Positions 31,269-40,542 of a DNA stretch of 64,000 nucleotides are shown here, in pieces. The notes under the pieces were generated by a model, which ran no database searches, had not been told where the DNA came from, and saw only the letters and a list, made by a program, of their open reading frames with translations. The first letter of the stretch is position 1, and every line of letters starts with the position of its first letter. The stretch covers positions 1 to 64,000 of the forward strand of contig CASDPB010000004.1 of assembly GCA_949282305.1 (NCBI GenBank). The letters are read 5' to 3'. The translations under genes were made by a program, and so were the position numbers. Source of the stretch: an uncultured Lentisphaeria bacterium (GTDB lineage Bacteria; Verrucomicrobiota; Lentisphaeria; Victivallales; UBA1829).

Positions 31269-33212
31269 TTACTGCCAGCGGTAAATACGGCATCCCAGCG
31301 GTTCAACGGTTTCCGAGACTTTGCCGGAAGGCAGCTCAAAGTCCAGTTTCGTGCTGAGTTTGCCGGAAAGATTGACCAGCAACATTCCGTTCTCCTTGTA
31401 AATGAAACGGATATTGGACGGGAAACGGAAATCCGGCTGCCTTGCGGCAGGTGCGGTGAGAATGTCGCGCAAGGCGAGAAATTCAGAAACAAGTGCCTTG
31501 TAATAGCTCTGCATGTCCGGACTGCTGAGCATGCTCTGCAGGGGATAGGGATCGATCCAGGCATAAACCATCATCGCCTGGGAGTTGTGAACGTAATTGA
31601 TGAAAGCCATGGCACGCAGCTCTTCATAGGTCGGCAGACGGACTCCTTCCGGATTGTAGCTCTGCAGATAGGAGATCAGCGGTTTTCCGGGAAAAGCCGC
31701 GGCAATGTCCCGGTTCCATTCATCAAGCAGCGACACCGGTTCGCTTGGTATGGGATAATGGTCATAAGAGGCAAAGTCACTGCAGCCGGAATACTTCCTG
31801 AACTGATCCCGATAACAAAGGTTCACCCATACCACATGATTGGGATCGGCTTCCTTGACCGCCTGGTAGGCTTTGCGCATGGTGTCTCCTGTGATTTGAT
31901 AGCATTCCGGCTCGTCCACCAGATCCCAGCCGAGCAGAGCCGGATGGTCTTTGAGTCCCTGCACGATTTTCCGGATCGCCGGAATGTTCAGGAAGCCCTC
32001 ATGATTGATCAGACCGCGGCGGAACAGTGTGGGCATGACATAAAGACGGTTCGCCTGTGCAGTATCCAGCTGCCGCCGGTAATCGGCAATGTATTTCCCC
32101 ACCATCTCGTCCTCACTCATTTTTTCAAAGTCGGGCACGTCGGACCAGATGTGGATTGTGTTCATGCCGAACTGTTCCCGAGCGATTTTGACAATCTCCG
32201 GTGAGCCGCTGAAGTGACCGTAAAAAACCGGAGTGAACGGTTTGCCGTTCACCAGCCAGTTGCCCTGCTCGTTGACGGCCGACGTCCGAATCGGTTCCGG
32301 CGGCGGAGGGGACGGGAGGCGCTTCAGGCGGAAAATTGTTTTTTCCCGGCTGGCAAGCTGATGGCTGCCGGAAGTCAAGGTGATGTGCAGACGGTAGACG
32401 CCTTCCGGAAGTTTGTCCAGTCCCAGATTGAATTTCATCGTTCCCGGAGAAACCGGCTTTGTGATGTCGCAAAATTTGATTGCGGGATTCTTCCGGCTGA
32501 CTATGGACAAGTTGACCATACGGGGCTGTTCTGCTTCCGGAAACTCAATTTTCAGATATTCTTCCGCCGGATTGATCTTTCTCCAGCTTCCGGCATACGG
32601 ATTTTCACGGGGCGCCTCGTAGATTTGAGTTTCTCCGTCGATGAAGGTCGTGAGGGCAGGGAAGTCAGGGACGGTCATGGGGGCGGGGGTTTTCCTGAAT
32701 TCTTCGATGGAGAAGTTGTCCCAGTAAACTTCTCCCGTCGGAACATTTTCACCCACTCTGGCATAGATGGACAGCGCCCTGGTCTTGGCCGAGGTTTTGA
32801 ATTCCATGGTGTATTTGCTCCAAGTGGGAATATTGGGCTTTACTTTGCTCCAGTTGAAATAAATGGATTCGGCATCGTCACCGGTCTTGTCGCATTGGCG
32901 GATCCCGTAGAAAATGTCTCCGGACGGAGCCGTGTTCTTATTCCATACGGTGAAGCGGTACCAGGTATCCGGCTTGCATTCAATGAACGGAGCCGCCAGC
33001 TGGAATACCTCCCAGTTGGTTCCGTAATAAAGATGACGTACCGCCATGTCGCCGTCCTGGGCATCGCCTTTGACGGCGACGCATTTTCCGAAATAACGGT
33101 CCGGAGCCTGCCCCGGAACAGCCTTTTCAAAAGACGCATTGGGAATCTCAAGGCAGAATGATGCAGGGCAGAGCAGAGCCGAAAGACAGAATGATAGGAA
33201 CTTTGTTTTCAT
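31269..33212 (-). CDS. exported glycoside hydrolase with carbohydrate-binding module and clan-A-like TIM barrel
   Basis: The 647-residue protein has a signal peptide (LSALLCPASFC) with mature sequence from about residue 21. A CBM4/9-like jelly-roll follows (LEIPNASFEKAVPGQAPD to VYWDNFSIEEF, 21-170), then a beta domain. The TIM barrel from about 330 includes NTIHIWSDVP, LLGWDLVDEPE with the likely acid/base Glu434, and MMVYAWIDPYP. The pattern resembles GH2/GH5-type beta-glycosidases but no family is certain. It follows the pseudopilin in the minus-strand LacI locus and should act outside the cytoplasm. Confidence 0.78.
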   Translation of the reverse strand: MKTKFLSFCLSALLCPASFCLEIPNASFEKAVPGQAPDRYFGKCVAVKGDAQDGDMAVRHLYYGTNWEVFQLAAPFIECKPDTWYRFTVWNKNTAPSGDIFYGIRQCDKTGDDAESIYFNWSKVKPNIPTWSKYTMEFKTSAKTRALSIYARVGENVPTGEVYWDNFSIEEFRKTPAPMTVPDFPALTTFIDGETQIYEAPRENPYAGSWRKINPAEEYLKIEFPEAEQPRMVNLSIVSRKNPAIKFCDITKPVSPGTMKFNLGLDKLPEGVYRLHITLTSGSHQLASREKTIFRLKRLPSPPPPEPIRTSAVNEQGNWLVNGKPFTPVFYGHFSGSPEIVKIAREQFGMNTIHIWSDVPDFEKMSEDEMVGKYIADYRRQLDTAQANRLYVMPTLFRRGLINHEGFLNIPAIRKIVQGLKDHPALLGWDLVDEPECYQITGDTMRKAYQAVKEADPNHVVWVNLCYRDQFRKYSGCSDFASYDHYPIPSEPVSLLDEWNRDIAAAFPGKPLISYLQSYNPEGVRLPTYEELRAMAFINYVHNSQAMMVYAWIDPYPLQSMLSSPDMQSYYKALVSEFLALRDILTAPAARQPDFRFPSNIRFIYKENGMLLVNLSGKLSTKLDFELPSGKVSETVEPLGCRIYRWQ

Positions 33213-33271
33213 GTTTCTTCCTTAACAGGGTTTGGCTGATGATCCGGATGGAGAAAAAACCGCGCAGACGG

Positions 33272-34054
33272 TTATCTTACACTGGGATCCCAGTTTTTTT
33301 CCAGTTCACTGCCGCTTGACCAGATGCCGGAAGGCGTGATATAGGTATTCATGAGCGTGGATGCGTGCCCGTCTCCCCAGAGCATGTTGATGCCGCCGCC
33401 GCGGAATCCTCTGCCCAGCGCCGGCGGGATTACTTCCGTGCCGTTCAGAGGTGCGGGATGACGGTATGTGATGTATTCGTGCATGTCGTAATTGACCGCC
33501 GAGGTATTGCCGGTGCCGTCCATAAGAAGGAACGTCGTGGATGGTTTTCTGACGGCGGATATTTTGATGCCGGAAAATTTCCCGTTGTCATTGGTGAGAT
33601 AGTTGTTGGTTACATACGAGAGACCGCCGTGCCCTGCGATTGTCTGAAGTCCGCTTTCCGAAAACATCGGTTTTTTGTCCTGCGGGCATTTGAACACGGG
33701 AATGTTCAGGTTTTCATCGAAGGTCAGACGCGAGGTCAGGGGGATTCCTAGATAGGAGGCGATTGCATGTGTGTACCATGGGACGCTGCTGGAGGCCGCA
33801 TCCCAGTTGCCGCCCCGGTAGGGATAGCGCCCGTCGTTGTCATCCAGATACATGGTCATGCCCACACCCAGTTGCTTTTGATTGCTGATGCAGGAAATGG
33901 AGTGTGCTTTGTTTCTTGCCTTGCTGAGAGCAGGCAGAAGCATGGCTGCAAGAATGGCGATGATTGCAATTACGACGAGAAGCTCTATCAGGGTGAAAGC
34001 ATTTCCATGAATGCCGGACCTTTTGTCTTCATTAAGAGCACGTTTCAGTTTCAT
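33272..34054 (-). CDS. exported pseudopilin-like protein (second locus)
   Basis: The protein is 260 residues from ATG 34054, preceded by AAAGG. A 20-residue basic leader leads to the prepilin signal [21 protein letters not shown] (cleaved before Phe), then [20 protein letters not shown] and a DUF1559-like C-terminus with [10 protein letters not shown]. Exported by a type II secretion/type IV pilus-like machine in its family. The promoter carries the same operator as the LacI gene upstream, so both should respond to the same ligand. The function in polysaccharide use is only implied by the context. Confidence 0.9.
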   Translation of the reverse strand: MKLKRALNEDKRSGIHGNAFTLIELLVVIAIIAILAAMLLPALSKARNKAHSISCISNQKQLGVGMTMYLDDNDGRYPYRGGNWDAASSSVPWYTHAIASYLGIPLTSRLTFDENLNIPVFKCPQDKKPMFSESGLQTIAGHGGLSYVTNNYLTNDNGKFSGIKISAVRKPSTTFLLMDGTGNTSAVNYDMHEYITYRHPAPLNGTEVIPPALGRGFRGGGINMLWGDGHASTLMNTYITPSGIWSSGSELEKNWDPSVR

Positions 34055-34089
34055 GATCTGCAACCTTTCTTTTTTTAGTTTCCATATTA

Positions 34090-34133
34090 TGAAACTTGTT
34101 ACATTATTATAATCGGAGATTTCCTTTTGTCAA
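34090..34133 (-). promoter_or_regulatory. promoter and LacI-type operator of the second locus
   Basis: On the minus strand TTGACA (34133-34128) and TATAAT (34111-34106) are both perfect with a 16-base spacer. The operator-like TGTAACAAGTTTCA (34103-34090) starts 2 bases after the -10. The same 14-mer occurs at 35174-35161 before the LacI gene. Confidence 0.85.
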
Positions 34134-34161
34134 GTGGACAATCAAAGAAAAATCATATTTT

Positions 34162-35142
34162 TTATACGGTGACGATCGCCGGTGTTCCTGAATTGTCCAT
34201 CAATCCGATCAACTGCTTCATCGCCGCCTGGCACTGTTTTTTCTGTTCCTGCCGGGCGTAGAAAATTGTGACTGGCAGATTGAGGGCACTGTTCTGCTGG
34301 AGGGTTCCGAGCTTGACCGGATATTCCTTCTGAAAACCGAATCTGGCGCAGATCAGATGACTGACCTCCTGGGCAAGGCGGAAGTCTGTCGCAATGATTC
34401 CGTCGAACGGAATGGAATCCTGCATGAAGACAGGCTGGAGCGTTGAAATGATGCCGCTGAATTTGTGAGGACCCCAGAAAATCAGGTCGGGGTCGAGTTC
34501 CAGAGAATAGTCCTTCAGAATCTTTTCCCAGATTATGAAATTCTGTCTGATATAGAAATTCTGAGGGAGTTCGTTGACAAATGCGAATTTCCGGCAGCCG
34601 GCGGCGATCATGTCGCCGATCAGTTTCCGGAACCATTTCTCCTGATCGGAAAAGACGCAGGAAACGCCGTTCAGCATTTCCGGATCGTAATTGCCGATCA
34701 CGACAATCGGAATCTGCATCTCGCGAAGAAGATTCAGAATCTCAGCTGTGACAATGCCGGACACCAGCAGACCGTCCGCGCGGATGTCGCGCAGAAGCGG
34801 CGGCAGGTCGTAAATTGTCTTTTCCTGTCCGGTGAGTTTTACCAGCGACAGCTGGTAGTGGAGACGGCCGACTTCTTCCGCAAGGGTGTCCGTCAGCGGG
34901 GAATAGGCAGGGTCGGAAAAGGAGATATCGACCATGACGAACGCAAGGTTGCGCGTGAAGCCGTTCCTGCTTTTCAGGATCAGATCCTGGATATTGGCAT
35001 TCATGCGGTAGTTCAAGGATTTGCAGGCGGTCAGCACCTTTTTCCTTGCTTTCGGCGAGACAGGATTCTTCCCGTTCAGCACACGGGATACGGTTGCCTT
35101 GGACACTCCTGCCTTCACCGCAACATCGTCCATTGAAATCAT
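34162..35142 (-). CDS. LacI-family transcriptional regulator (second locus)
   Basis: The 326-residue protein has the LacI helix-turn-helix at 3-24 (SMDDVAVKAGVSKATVSRVL, NGKNPVSPKARKKV) and hinge. The sensor domain follows with DGLLVSGIV, IPIVVIGNYD and FDGIIATDF. It lies at the head of a minus-strand locus with a pseudopilin, exported hydrolase, esterase and GH106-like hydrolase. Its own promoter and the pseudopilin promoter carry an identical 14-base operator-like site, so it probably represses both itself and the locus until a sugar ligand binds. Confidence 0.93.
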   Translation of the reverse strand: MISMDDVAVKAGVSKATVSRVLNGKNPVSPKARKKVLTACKSLNYRMNANIQDLILKSRNGFTRNLAFVMVDISFSDPAYSPLTDTLAEEVGRLHYQLSLVKLTGQEKTIYDLPPLLRDIRADGLLVSGIVTAEILNLLREMQIPIVVIGNYDPEMLNGVSCVFSDQEKWFRKLIGDMIAAGCRKFAFVNELPQNFYIRQNFIIWEKILKDYSLELDPDLIFWGPHKFSGIISTLQPVFMQDSIPFDGIIATDFRLAQEVSHLICARFGFQKEYPVKLGTLQQNSALNLPVTIFYARQEQKKQCQAAMKQLIGLMDNSGTPAIVTV

Positions 35143-35160
35143 GAGCCGGTTCCTTCCTGA

Positions 35161-35206
35161 TGAAACTTGTTACATTTTATTATAGCCGTTCTTTGAAGAA
35201 TGTCAA
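35161..35206 (-). promoter_or_regulatory. autoregulated promoter of the second LacI gene
   Basis: On the minus strand TTGACA (35206-35201) and TATAAT (35184-35179) are perfect with a 16-base spacer. TGTAACAAGTTTCA (35174-35161) follows 4 bases after the -10, identical to the site in front of the pseudopilin gene. Confidence 0.85.
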
Positions 35207-35393
35207 CCGGAAAACGGAAAATCGCAAAGTTTTTTCCGTGAATTTGTGACGTTCCCGTGAAGAATGAAAATCTTCGCCTTGCGGGTTTCTTTTCAGGCAT
35301 GGAGAAACTGTTTTCCTGAAAACGCGCGGGAGATTTTCTGGTTTTTACCTGTTTCATTCATCAGGCTTTGAACAATCCGCCGGATGTGAAAAT

Positions 35394-35429
35394 AAAAAAA
35401 ACGGTCCGCATGGGACTCACGCGGACCGT
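35394..35429 (-). terminator. Rho-independent terminator of aroC
   Basis: ACGGTCCGC (35429-35421) pairs with GCGGACCGT (35409-35401) on the minus strand around an 11-base loop, followed by at least seven T residues (complement of 35394-35400). It lies 27 bases after the aroC stop. Confidence 0.9.
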
Positions 35430-35455
35430 CTTTCTGTCTTCTCCGGAAGAGCGGC

Positions 35456-36637
35456 TTAAATTTTCAGCCATTTTTCATTGATGCCGGAAACTTTCCAGTA
35501 GGCCTCCGCCATATAGATCGCATCCAGAAGAACACAGCGTGTCATGGCTTCGATGACGGGATAGATTCTCGGAAGCAGCGTCGGGTCGCGGCGCGTGATC
35601 GGAGAAAGAACGACGTCCTTCATTTCCTTGACATTGACCGTATGCTGGGGGACGGAAACGGTCGGGGTCGGCTTGACGGCACAGCGGAAACGGATGTCCT
35701 CCCATGTCGTGATGCCGCCGAGGATGCCGCCCGCGTGGTTGGTTCTGAAACGGACTTTGCCGGTTTCGGGATCGACATAAGCCGCATCGTTGCTCTGGCT
35801 GCCGAGCATGTTGGCGACTTCAAAGCCTGCGCCGAATTCGATGCCCTTGATCGCGCCGATGGAGCAGACCGCATGTGCGATAAGTGCGCTCATCTTGTCG
35901 AATACCGGCTCTCCGAGACCTGCCGGAACTCCATGCGCGATACATTCAATGATGCCGCCCGCCGTATCGCCTGCGCCTTTGATCTTCATGACGTCCTCTT
36001 TCATCTTTTCCGCAAGAGCAAGGTCGGGACAGTTGATTTCATTTTTTCTGTAATTGGCTTTTACTTCCTCATAAGAGAGATCGTGATCGACCTTCAGTCC
36101 GTGGGAGGCGATGGTGTAGGCGACAACATCGATTCCCATCTTTTCGAGGATTGCCTTGGCGACGGCTCCGGCTGCGACGCGGCTGGCGGTTTCACGTCCG
36201 CTTGCACGGCCCGCGCCGACCCAGTCGGCATGTTCTCCGTATTTTTTGAAGAATCCGTACTCCGCATGTCCGGGACGGATTTCATCTTTGTAACTGCGGT
36301 ACTGGTCGATATGCTCATCCTGGATGTCGTTGTTTGGAATGATCATGCCGACGGGGGCGCCGGTGGTAAGGTCGTTTTCCATGACGCCGGAGAAGATATA
36401 CACGCGGTCTTTCTCTTTTCTGGGGGAATCAAGCGGCGTCTGACCGGGTTTGCGCTTGTCCAGTTCCGCCTGAATGAGTTCCGATGTGATCTTGATTCCC
36501 GCGGGAACACCGTCAACAATGGTGATGAGCCCCCCGTAAAGTTCCTGAGGGATATTGGGGTTTTTCCGGAATCCGCCGGAGTAGGATTCTCCGCTGCAGG
36601 TGATCCTGAAGAGTCTGCCGAAAGTGTTGCCGAACAT
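35456..36637 (-). CDS. aroC: chorismate synthase
   Basis: The 393-residue enzyme converts 5-enolpyruvylshikimate 3-phosphate to chorismate, the last common step to aromatic amino acids. It starts MFGNTFGRLFRIT at ATG 36637; the upstream TTG would overlap the AAAGGA ribosome binding site. Family signatures are GESYSGG (here GESYSGGF, Gly rather than the usual His), RPGHAEYGFFKKYG, GAGRASGRETASRVAAGAVAK and FRTNHAGGILGGIT with the conserved flavin/substrate residues. It is a single-gene unit with its own terminator. Confidence 0.95.
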   Translation of the reverse strand: MFGNTFGRLFRITCSGESYSGGFRKNPNIPQELYGGLITIVDGVPAGIKITSELIQAELDKRKPGQTPLDSPRKEKDRVYIFSGVMENDLTTGAPVGMIIPNNDIQDEHIDQYRSYKDEIRPGHAEYGFFKKYGEHADWVGAGRASGRETASRVAAGAVAKAILEKMGIDVVAYTIASHGLKVDHDLSYEEVKANYRKNEINCPDLALAEKMKEDVMKIKGAGDTAGGIIECIAHGVPAGLGEPVFDKMSALIAHAVCSIGAIKGIEFGAGFEVANMLGSQSNDAAYVDPETGKVRFRTNHAGGILGGITTWEDIRFRCAVKPTPTVSVPQHTVNVKEMKDVVLSPITRRDPTLLPRIYPVIEAMTRCVLLDAIYMAEAYWKVSGINEKWLKI

Positions 36638-36655
36638 AAGAGGTTCCTTTCTCAA

Positions 36656-36983
36656 AATTTAGAAAATGTTTGGCATATAATATAGCATGGTCCGTATACA
36701 TGGCAAGATGGGAAACCCGACAAAAACGGTAAGTTTTTTTTGAAAAGGGCGCGGCGATAATTTCAGAAGGGGACTTCTCTGAATCATCAGTCCAGTCTTA
36801 TCTTGTCTTCCGGGATTCCGTGGCGCATGGCATCCTGTTTTTCATGTTCTTTTCTCTGCTTTTTATGAAAGCCGGAGTTGCAAATACGGAAAACATTAGT
36901 ATATTATGTAGTTTCGCACGCTGTGCCGAACGATTGCAATGGTCTGAAAAAACGTTGAAAAGGAAGGCAGAACGAGCGTTTTT
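36656..36983 (+). promoter_or_regulatory. 328-base divergent region with a candidate promoter
   Basis: No gene is seen. A promoter-like pair TTGCAA (36878-36883) and TATATT (36900-36905), 16 bases apart, could drive the coiled-coil gene and the ribosomal run behind it. AAGGAAGG at 36962-36969 is the nearest purine-rich stretch before ATG 36984. No clear riboswitch or ribosomal-protein leader structure was recognised. Confidence 0.4.
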
Positions 36984-37829
36984 ATGTATTGTTTACAAAA
37001 AAAAAGCACTTTTTTTACGGTTCATCACTGGATTTTTCGGTATGCCCGTATTATATTATGTGCTCTGTTTGCACAGTTGTATCTGACAGCAGCCGAGGCT
37101 GACCCTAAGAAATTATCGGATACTGCGGTGCAGAAGGCTGACCGGAAAACGGCGGAGGAGCTGGAAAAAGAGCTCGCGGCCGTTAAAAGTGAAGCTGAAA
37201 AAAAACTTGCGGAACTTCAACTGGAATTGAAGCTGTTGAAACAGGAAAATTCCGTGGTCCGTAAGGAGCTGCTTGAAACTCTTGATAAATTTTCGATGCA
37301 GGCTGAAAAGCTGAAACGCTATGAAATGAGCGCGGCAGCTGTTGTCGAATCCATGAATCCGGCATATGTCGGAAGCAGGGAGGAGGAATCAGCCGAGTCA
37401 CTGAGAACTGTTATGCAAAGCTCAGCTGCATTAGCGTCGGCAACCGCGTCACTGTGTGATGAAGTTCTGGAATTGCTCCGGAGTTCATCGCTTGACCCTG
37501 TCTTGTCCGCTAAGCTGAGATTACGAATCGACAGTCTCAAGAAAGAAGTCCGGAATATCGCCATCCTCAATGTCTCACCTACGCCTCCTGACGGATTTGC
37601 TTCCTGCAGGGTTTTGAATTTGGACGAGAAACTGAACGCGGTTGTTCTATCAGCGGGTTACAGGAACGGAGTCAGGGCGGGAATGCTGCTGCGGTCCCCG
37701 GACGGAAAAGTCGTCATGCAGGTGGTGGCTCTGAAGAATTTCACGAGCGCGGCTCTTGTGACGAAAGGCAGTATAAAATCTGTCGGCATCGGAATGGAGG
37801 CATTTGCGACAAGCAATGTTGGCAAGTAA
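36984..37829 (+). CDS. exported coiled-coil protein with a small C-terminal beta domain
   Basis: The 281-residue protein has a signal peptide ending LTAAEA-D at about residue 38. A Lys/Glu-rich coiled coil covers about 48-110 (EELEKELAAVKSEAEKK...). After a linker comes a beta domain with RVLNLDEKLNAVVLSAG and GVRAGMLLRSPDG. That end is reminiscent of MreC- or FlgT-like domains, but no family is certain. It sits directly before rplV (49 bases apart), where rpsS and rplB normally lie, so it may share a transcript with the ribosomal genes. Its role in the envelope is inferred. Confidence 0.7.
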   Translation: MYCLQKKSTFFTVHHWIFRYARIILCALFAQLYLTAAEADPKKLSDTAVQKADRKTAEELEKELAAVKSEAEKKLAELQLELKLLKQENSVVRKELLETLDKFSMQAEKLKRYEMSAAAVVESMNPAYVGSREEESAESLRTVMQSSAALASATASLCDEVLELLRSSSLDPVLSAKLRLRIDSLKKEVRNIAILNVSPTPPDGFASCRVLNLDEKLNAVVLSAGYRNGVRAGMLLRSPDGKVVMQVVALKNFTSAALVTKGSIKSVGIGMEAFATSNVGK

Positions 37830-37878
37830 ACAAAATCGACATGAAACATAAAACAACATAACAAGCGAGAAAAGCATT

Positions 37879-38217
37879 ATGGAAGTTCGGGCGATTACAA
37901 GATATGTCCGGATATCGCCGTCCAAGGCGGCCGAGATTTCCCGTCTGATCCAGGGGAAAACGGTCACGGAGGCGCTGGCGATTGTGGAGATTAGTCCGAG
38001 GAAAGCCGCAAGGCTGTTCGCCAAGACACTGAAAAGTGCCATTGCGAATGCGGAAAACAGTGACAAGAATCCGATGAAAAAGGAGACGCTGAAAGTCAAG
38101 AAGGCTGCGGCGGATCCGGGGCCGATGTTGAGGAGATATCGTCCGAAAGCTCGCGGTATGGCGGGAAGAATCAGAAAACGCATGAGCCACTTTACAGTAG
38201 TGCTCACAGACGAATAA
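37879..38217 (+). CDS. rplV: 50S ribosomal protein L22
   Basis: The 112-residue protein matches L22: [20 protein letters not shown], then the beta-hairpin region [30 protein letters not shown] that lines the exit tunnel. It is the first ribosomal gene here. The usual upstream genes (rpsJ, rplC, rplD, rplW, rplB, rpsS) are absent and replaced by an exported coiled-coil protein gene. The ribosome binding site is weak. Confidence 0.96.
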   Translation: MEVRAITRYVRISPSKAAEISRLIQGKTVTEALAIVEISPRKAARLFAKTLKSAIANAENSDKNPMKKETLKVKKAAADPGPMLRRYRPKARGMAGRIRKRMSHFTVVLTDE

Positions 38218-38233
38218 TAGAAAGGGGCAAGTT

Positions 38234-38923
38234 GTGGGTCAGAAGGTAAATCCTGTCGGGCTAAGGTTAGCCCTGAACAAGAACTGGAGTTCTCGCTGGT
38301 TCGCCACGAAGGCGAATTACGGTGATTGGCTCCATGAAGATTTGAAGATTCGTAAATTCATCAAGAAGAACTTCAATCATGCCGGCATCTCCAAGATCAT
38401 GATCGAGCGCTACAGCAACAATGTGCGCGTAACGATTCTTGCAGCACGTCCGGGGCTCTTGATCGGACGCAAAGGGGCGGAACTCGAAACCTTGAGAGAA
38501 TCCGTAGCAAAACTGTTGAAGGGTCGCGAAGTGATCCTCGACGTTGTGGAAGTGAAACAGCCGGAAACAAATGCGCAGCTGGTTGCCGAGAACATTGCAT
38601 CGCAGCTTGAGAGACGAATCGGTTTCCGCCGCGCAATGAAGAAAGCCATTCAGACTGCGATGGAGCTCGGCGCGGAAGGCATCAAGATTCAGTGCTCCGG
38701 ACGTCTCGGCGCCGCCGAACTCGCACGCACGGAACAGTATAAAGAGGGCAGAACCCCTCTGCACACGCTGAAAGCCAATATCGACTACGGATTCACGGAA
38801 GCGAATACGACCGCCGGAAAAATTGGTGTAAAAGTTTGGATTTGTCATAAAGAAGCCATGGAGGATATGCAAAATGCCGTTAATGCCAAAAAGAGTAAAG
38901 CACAGAAAGGTGCAGCGCGGTAA
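38234..38923 (+). CDS. rpsC: 30S ribosomal protein S3
   Basis: The 229-residue protein begins at GTG 38234 with AAAGGGG upstream and reads [11 protein letters not shown] as all S3 proteins do. The KH domain motif [12 protein letters not shown] and the C-terminal [12 protein letters not shown] / GKIGVKVWI complete the family pattern. A charged tail of about 25 residues follows. Its last 50 bases overlap the start of rplP, which is unusually long for an operon overlap. Confidence 0.96.
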   Translation: MGQKVNPVGLRLALNKNWSSRWFATKANYGDWLHEDLKIRKFIKKNFNHAGISKIMIERYSNNVRVTILAARPGLLIGRKGAELETLRESVAKLLKGREVILDVVEVKQPETNAQLVAENIASQLERRIGFRRAMKKAIQTAMELGAEGIKIQCSGRLGAAELARTEQYKEGRTPLHTLKANIDYGFTEANTTAGKIGVKVWICHKEAMEDMQNAVNAKKSKAQKGAAR

Positions 38924-39296
38924 CAACGCCGGGCTGTCACAGAGGTGCAATCAGTTAGATTTCGGCGATTTCGGACTGCAGACCATGGAACGGTCTCAGC
39001 TGACCGCCAACCAGATTGAAGCAGCGCGTGTTGCGATTACCCGTCACATGAAGCGCCGCGGCAAAGTCTGGATCAGAGTATTCCCTTACAAACCCTACAC
39101 CAAGAAGCCTTTGGAAGTCCGTATGGGTAAAGGAAAGGGCGCCGTTGAATATTGGGTGGCTCCGATCAAGCCGGGCAGAATGCTCTTCGAGATCAGCGGC
39201 TGTTCCGAAGCGGTAGCCAAGGAAGCGATGAGCCTTGCGGCGGCGAAACTGCCGATCAAGTGCAAATTCATTATTCGTCACGGTGTCGTGGCGTAA
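38874..39296 (+). CDS. rplP: 50S ribosomal protein L16
   Basis: The 140-residue protein starts [16 protein letters not shown], the universal L16 N-terminus, and includes [27 protein letters not shown]. The first ATG lies inside rpsC, 50 bases before its stop; the second (38883) would still overlap. L16 binds near the A site and helps place aminoacyl-tRNA. Confidence 0.96.
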   Translation: MPLMPKRVKHRKVQRGNNAGLSQRCNQLDFGDFGLQTMERSQLTANQIEAARVAITRHMKRRGKVWIRVFPYKPYTKKPLEVRMGKGKGAVEYWVAPIKPGRMLFEISGCSEAVAKEAMSLAAAKLPIKCKFIIRHGVVA

Positions 39297-39315
39297 TGAA
39301 GTAAGGGTGATGCTC

Positions 39316-39519
39316 ATGAAAATGAAATTGTTCAAAGATATGACGGATGCGGAACTCGACAGCAAGATTGCTGAGCTGAGAAAAGAGAAATTCAACACTC
39401 GCGCTCAGGCAAAATCCGGACAGAACGAGAATCCCGCAAAGATGAAAGGGCTCCGCAGGGATCTTGCAAGAGCTCTTACGGAAAAGAAAATCAGAAGCGC
39501 CGCTCCGGCGAACGCCTGA
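39316..39519 (+). CDS. rpmC: 50S ribosomal protein L29
   Basis: This is 67 residues from ATG 39316 (TAAGG 9 bases upstream); frames open further 5' belong to the end of rplP. The helical hairpin pattern MTDAELDSKIAELRKEKFNTRAQ and MKGLRRDLARALTEKK is that of L29, at the tunnel exit. It ends with a short Ala/Pro tail. Confidence 0.93.
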   Translation: MKMKLFKDMTDAELDSKIAELRKEKFNTRAQAKSGQNENPAKMKGLRRDLARALTEKKIRSAAPANA

Positions 39520-39564
39520 TTCAACCTCAACTAATAGAAATATTAAGAAAACGGATACTGAGCC

Positions 39565-39846
39565 ATGAACGAGATCAGCAGCACTACAAAAAGCGTGCGC
39601 GGAAATCGCAAGAGCAGAGTTGGACAGGTGGTAAGCGATGTTCAAAGCAAGACCATTGTCGTTGAAGTAGAGAGTCGCTCTCCGCACAAAAGATATAAAA
39701 AAGTTGTAAAATCACGCAAGCGTTATGCCGCGCATGACGAAACAAATCAGGCTAAGGTCGGCGACATGGTCAGAATCGGAGAAACCAGGCCCCTCAGCAA
39801 GAACAAACGCTGGCGTTTGATTGAAATCATCAGCCACGCCGAATAA
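39565..39846 (+). CDS. rpsQ: 30S ribosomal protein S17
   Basis: The 93-residue protein has the S17 OB-fold pattern [40 protein letters not shown] and ends [15 protein letters not shown]. The N-terminal 15 residues are a slight extension. It binds 16S rRNA as an early assembly protein. Confidence 0.95.
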   Translation: MNEISSTTKSVRGNRKSRVGQVVSDVQSKTIVVEVESRSPHKRYKKVVKSRKRYAAHDETNQAKVGDMVRIGETRPLSKNKRWRLIEIISHAE

Positions 39847-39872
39847 GGCCGCTTTCCGAAGGAGATTGAAAC

Positions 39873-40238
39873 ATGATACAAATGCAGACCAATTTGGAAG
39901 TAGCCGACAACTCCGGTGCAAAACGGATCACTGCCATCACCATTCTCGGACAGAAGAGACGTTATGCCAGAATCGGCGATATTATTACCGCTGCAGTGAA
40001 GGAAGCGATTCCCGGCGGAACGGTGAAAAAGGGTGAAGTCGTGAAGGCTGTGATCGTCAGAACCGCTGCGAAGATCAGCCGCCCTGACGGTTCCTACCTC
40101 AGATTCGACAAGAATTCCGCAGTGATTATTGACAATGAAAAGAACCCGAGAGGAACTCGTATCTTCGGCCCGGTGGCACGCGAGCTCCGTGAAAAGAACT
40201 TCATGAAAATTATATCACTCGCTCCGGAGGTGCTCTGA
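39873..40238 (+). CDS. rplN: 50S ribosomal protein L14
   Basis: The 121-residue protein begins [17 protein letters not shown], the L14 signature, and contains [15 protein letters not shown] and [15 protein letters not shown]. The stop TGA shares its final A with the ATG of rplX (ATGA-type junction TGATG), so translation is coupled. Confidence 0.97.
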   Translation: MIQMQTNLEVADNSGAKRITAITILGQKRRYARIGDIITAAVKEAIPGGTVKKGEVVKAVIVRTAAKISRPDGSYLRFDKNSAVIIDNEKNPRGTRIFGPVARELREKNFMKIISLAPEVL

Positions 40239-40510
40239 TGTTTTCTGAAAAATGCGCCAAAAAGTATCACGTGAAAAAGGGTGATGCCGTTGAAGTGATC
40301 AGCGGCGAATGGAAGAAGGAAACCGGCAAAATCGTTGCCGTTCTTAAGAAGAAGGACCGTGTAGTCCTCGAGATGCAGAACATTCCTCAGGAGAAGCTTG
40401 CCGCCAGACTTGGCAAAAAGACGATCAAGAAGAGTGCTGCAAACCCGAAGGGCGGACTCGTAGACCGCGCGGTCTCCGTCCATGTGTCAAACGTCAGAAA
40501 AAAAGACTGA
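40238..40510 (+). CDS. rplX: 50S ribosomal protein L24
   Basis: The 90-residue protein has the KOW motif YHVKKGDAVEVISGEWKKETGKIVAVL and the later NPKGGLVDRAVSVHVSNV. It is slightly shorter than the usual 100-105 residues. L24 starts assembly of the 50S subunit. It overlaps rplN by one base. Confidence 0.95.
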   Translation: MFSEKCAKKYHVKKGDAVEVISGEWKKETGKIVAVLKKKDRVVLEMQNIPQEKLAARLGKKTIKKSAANPKGGLVDRAVSVHVSNVRKKD

Positions 40511-40542
40511 CACGAACATACTGAGATCGGAGTAATCGAAAA

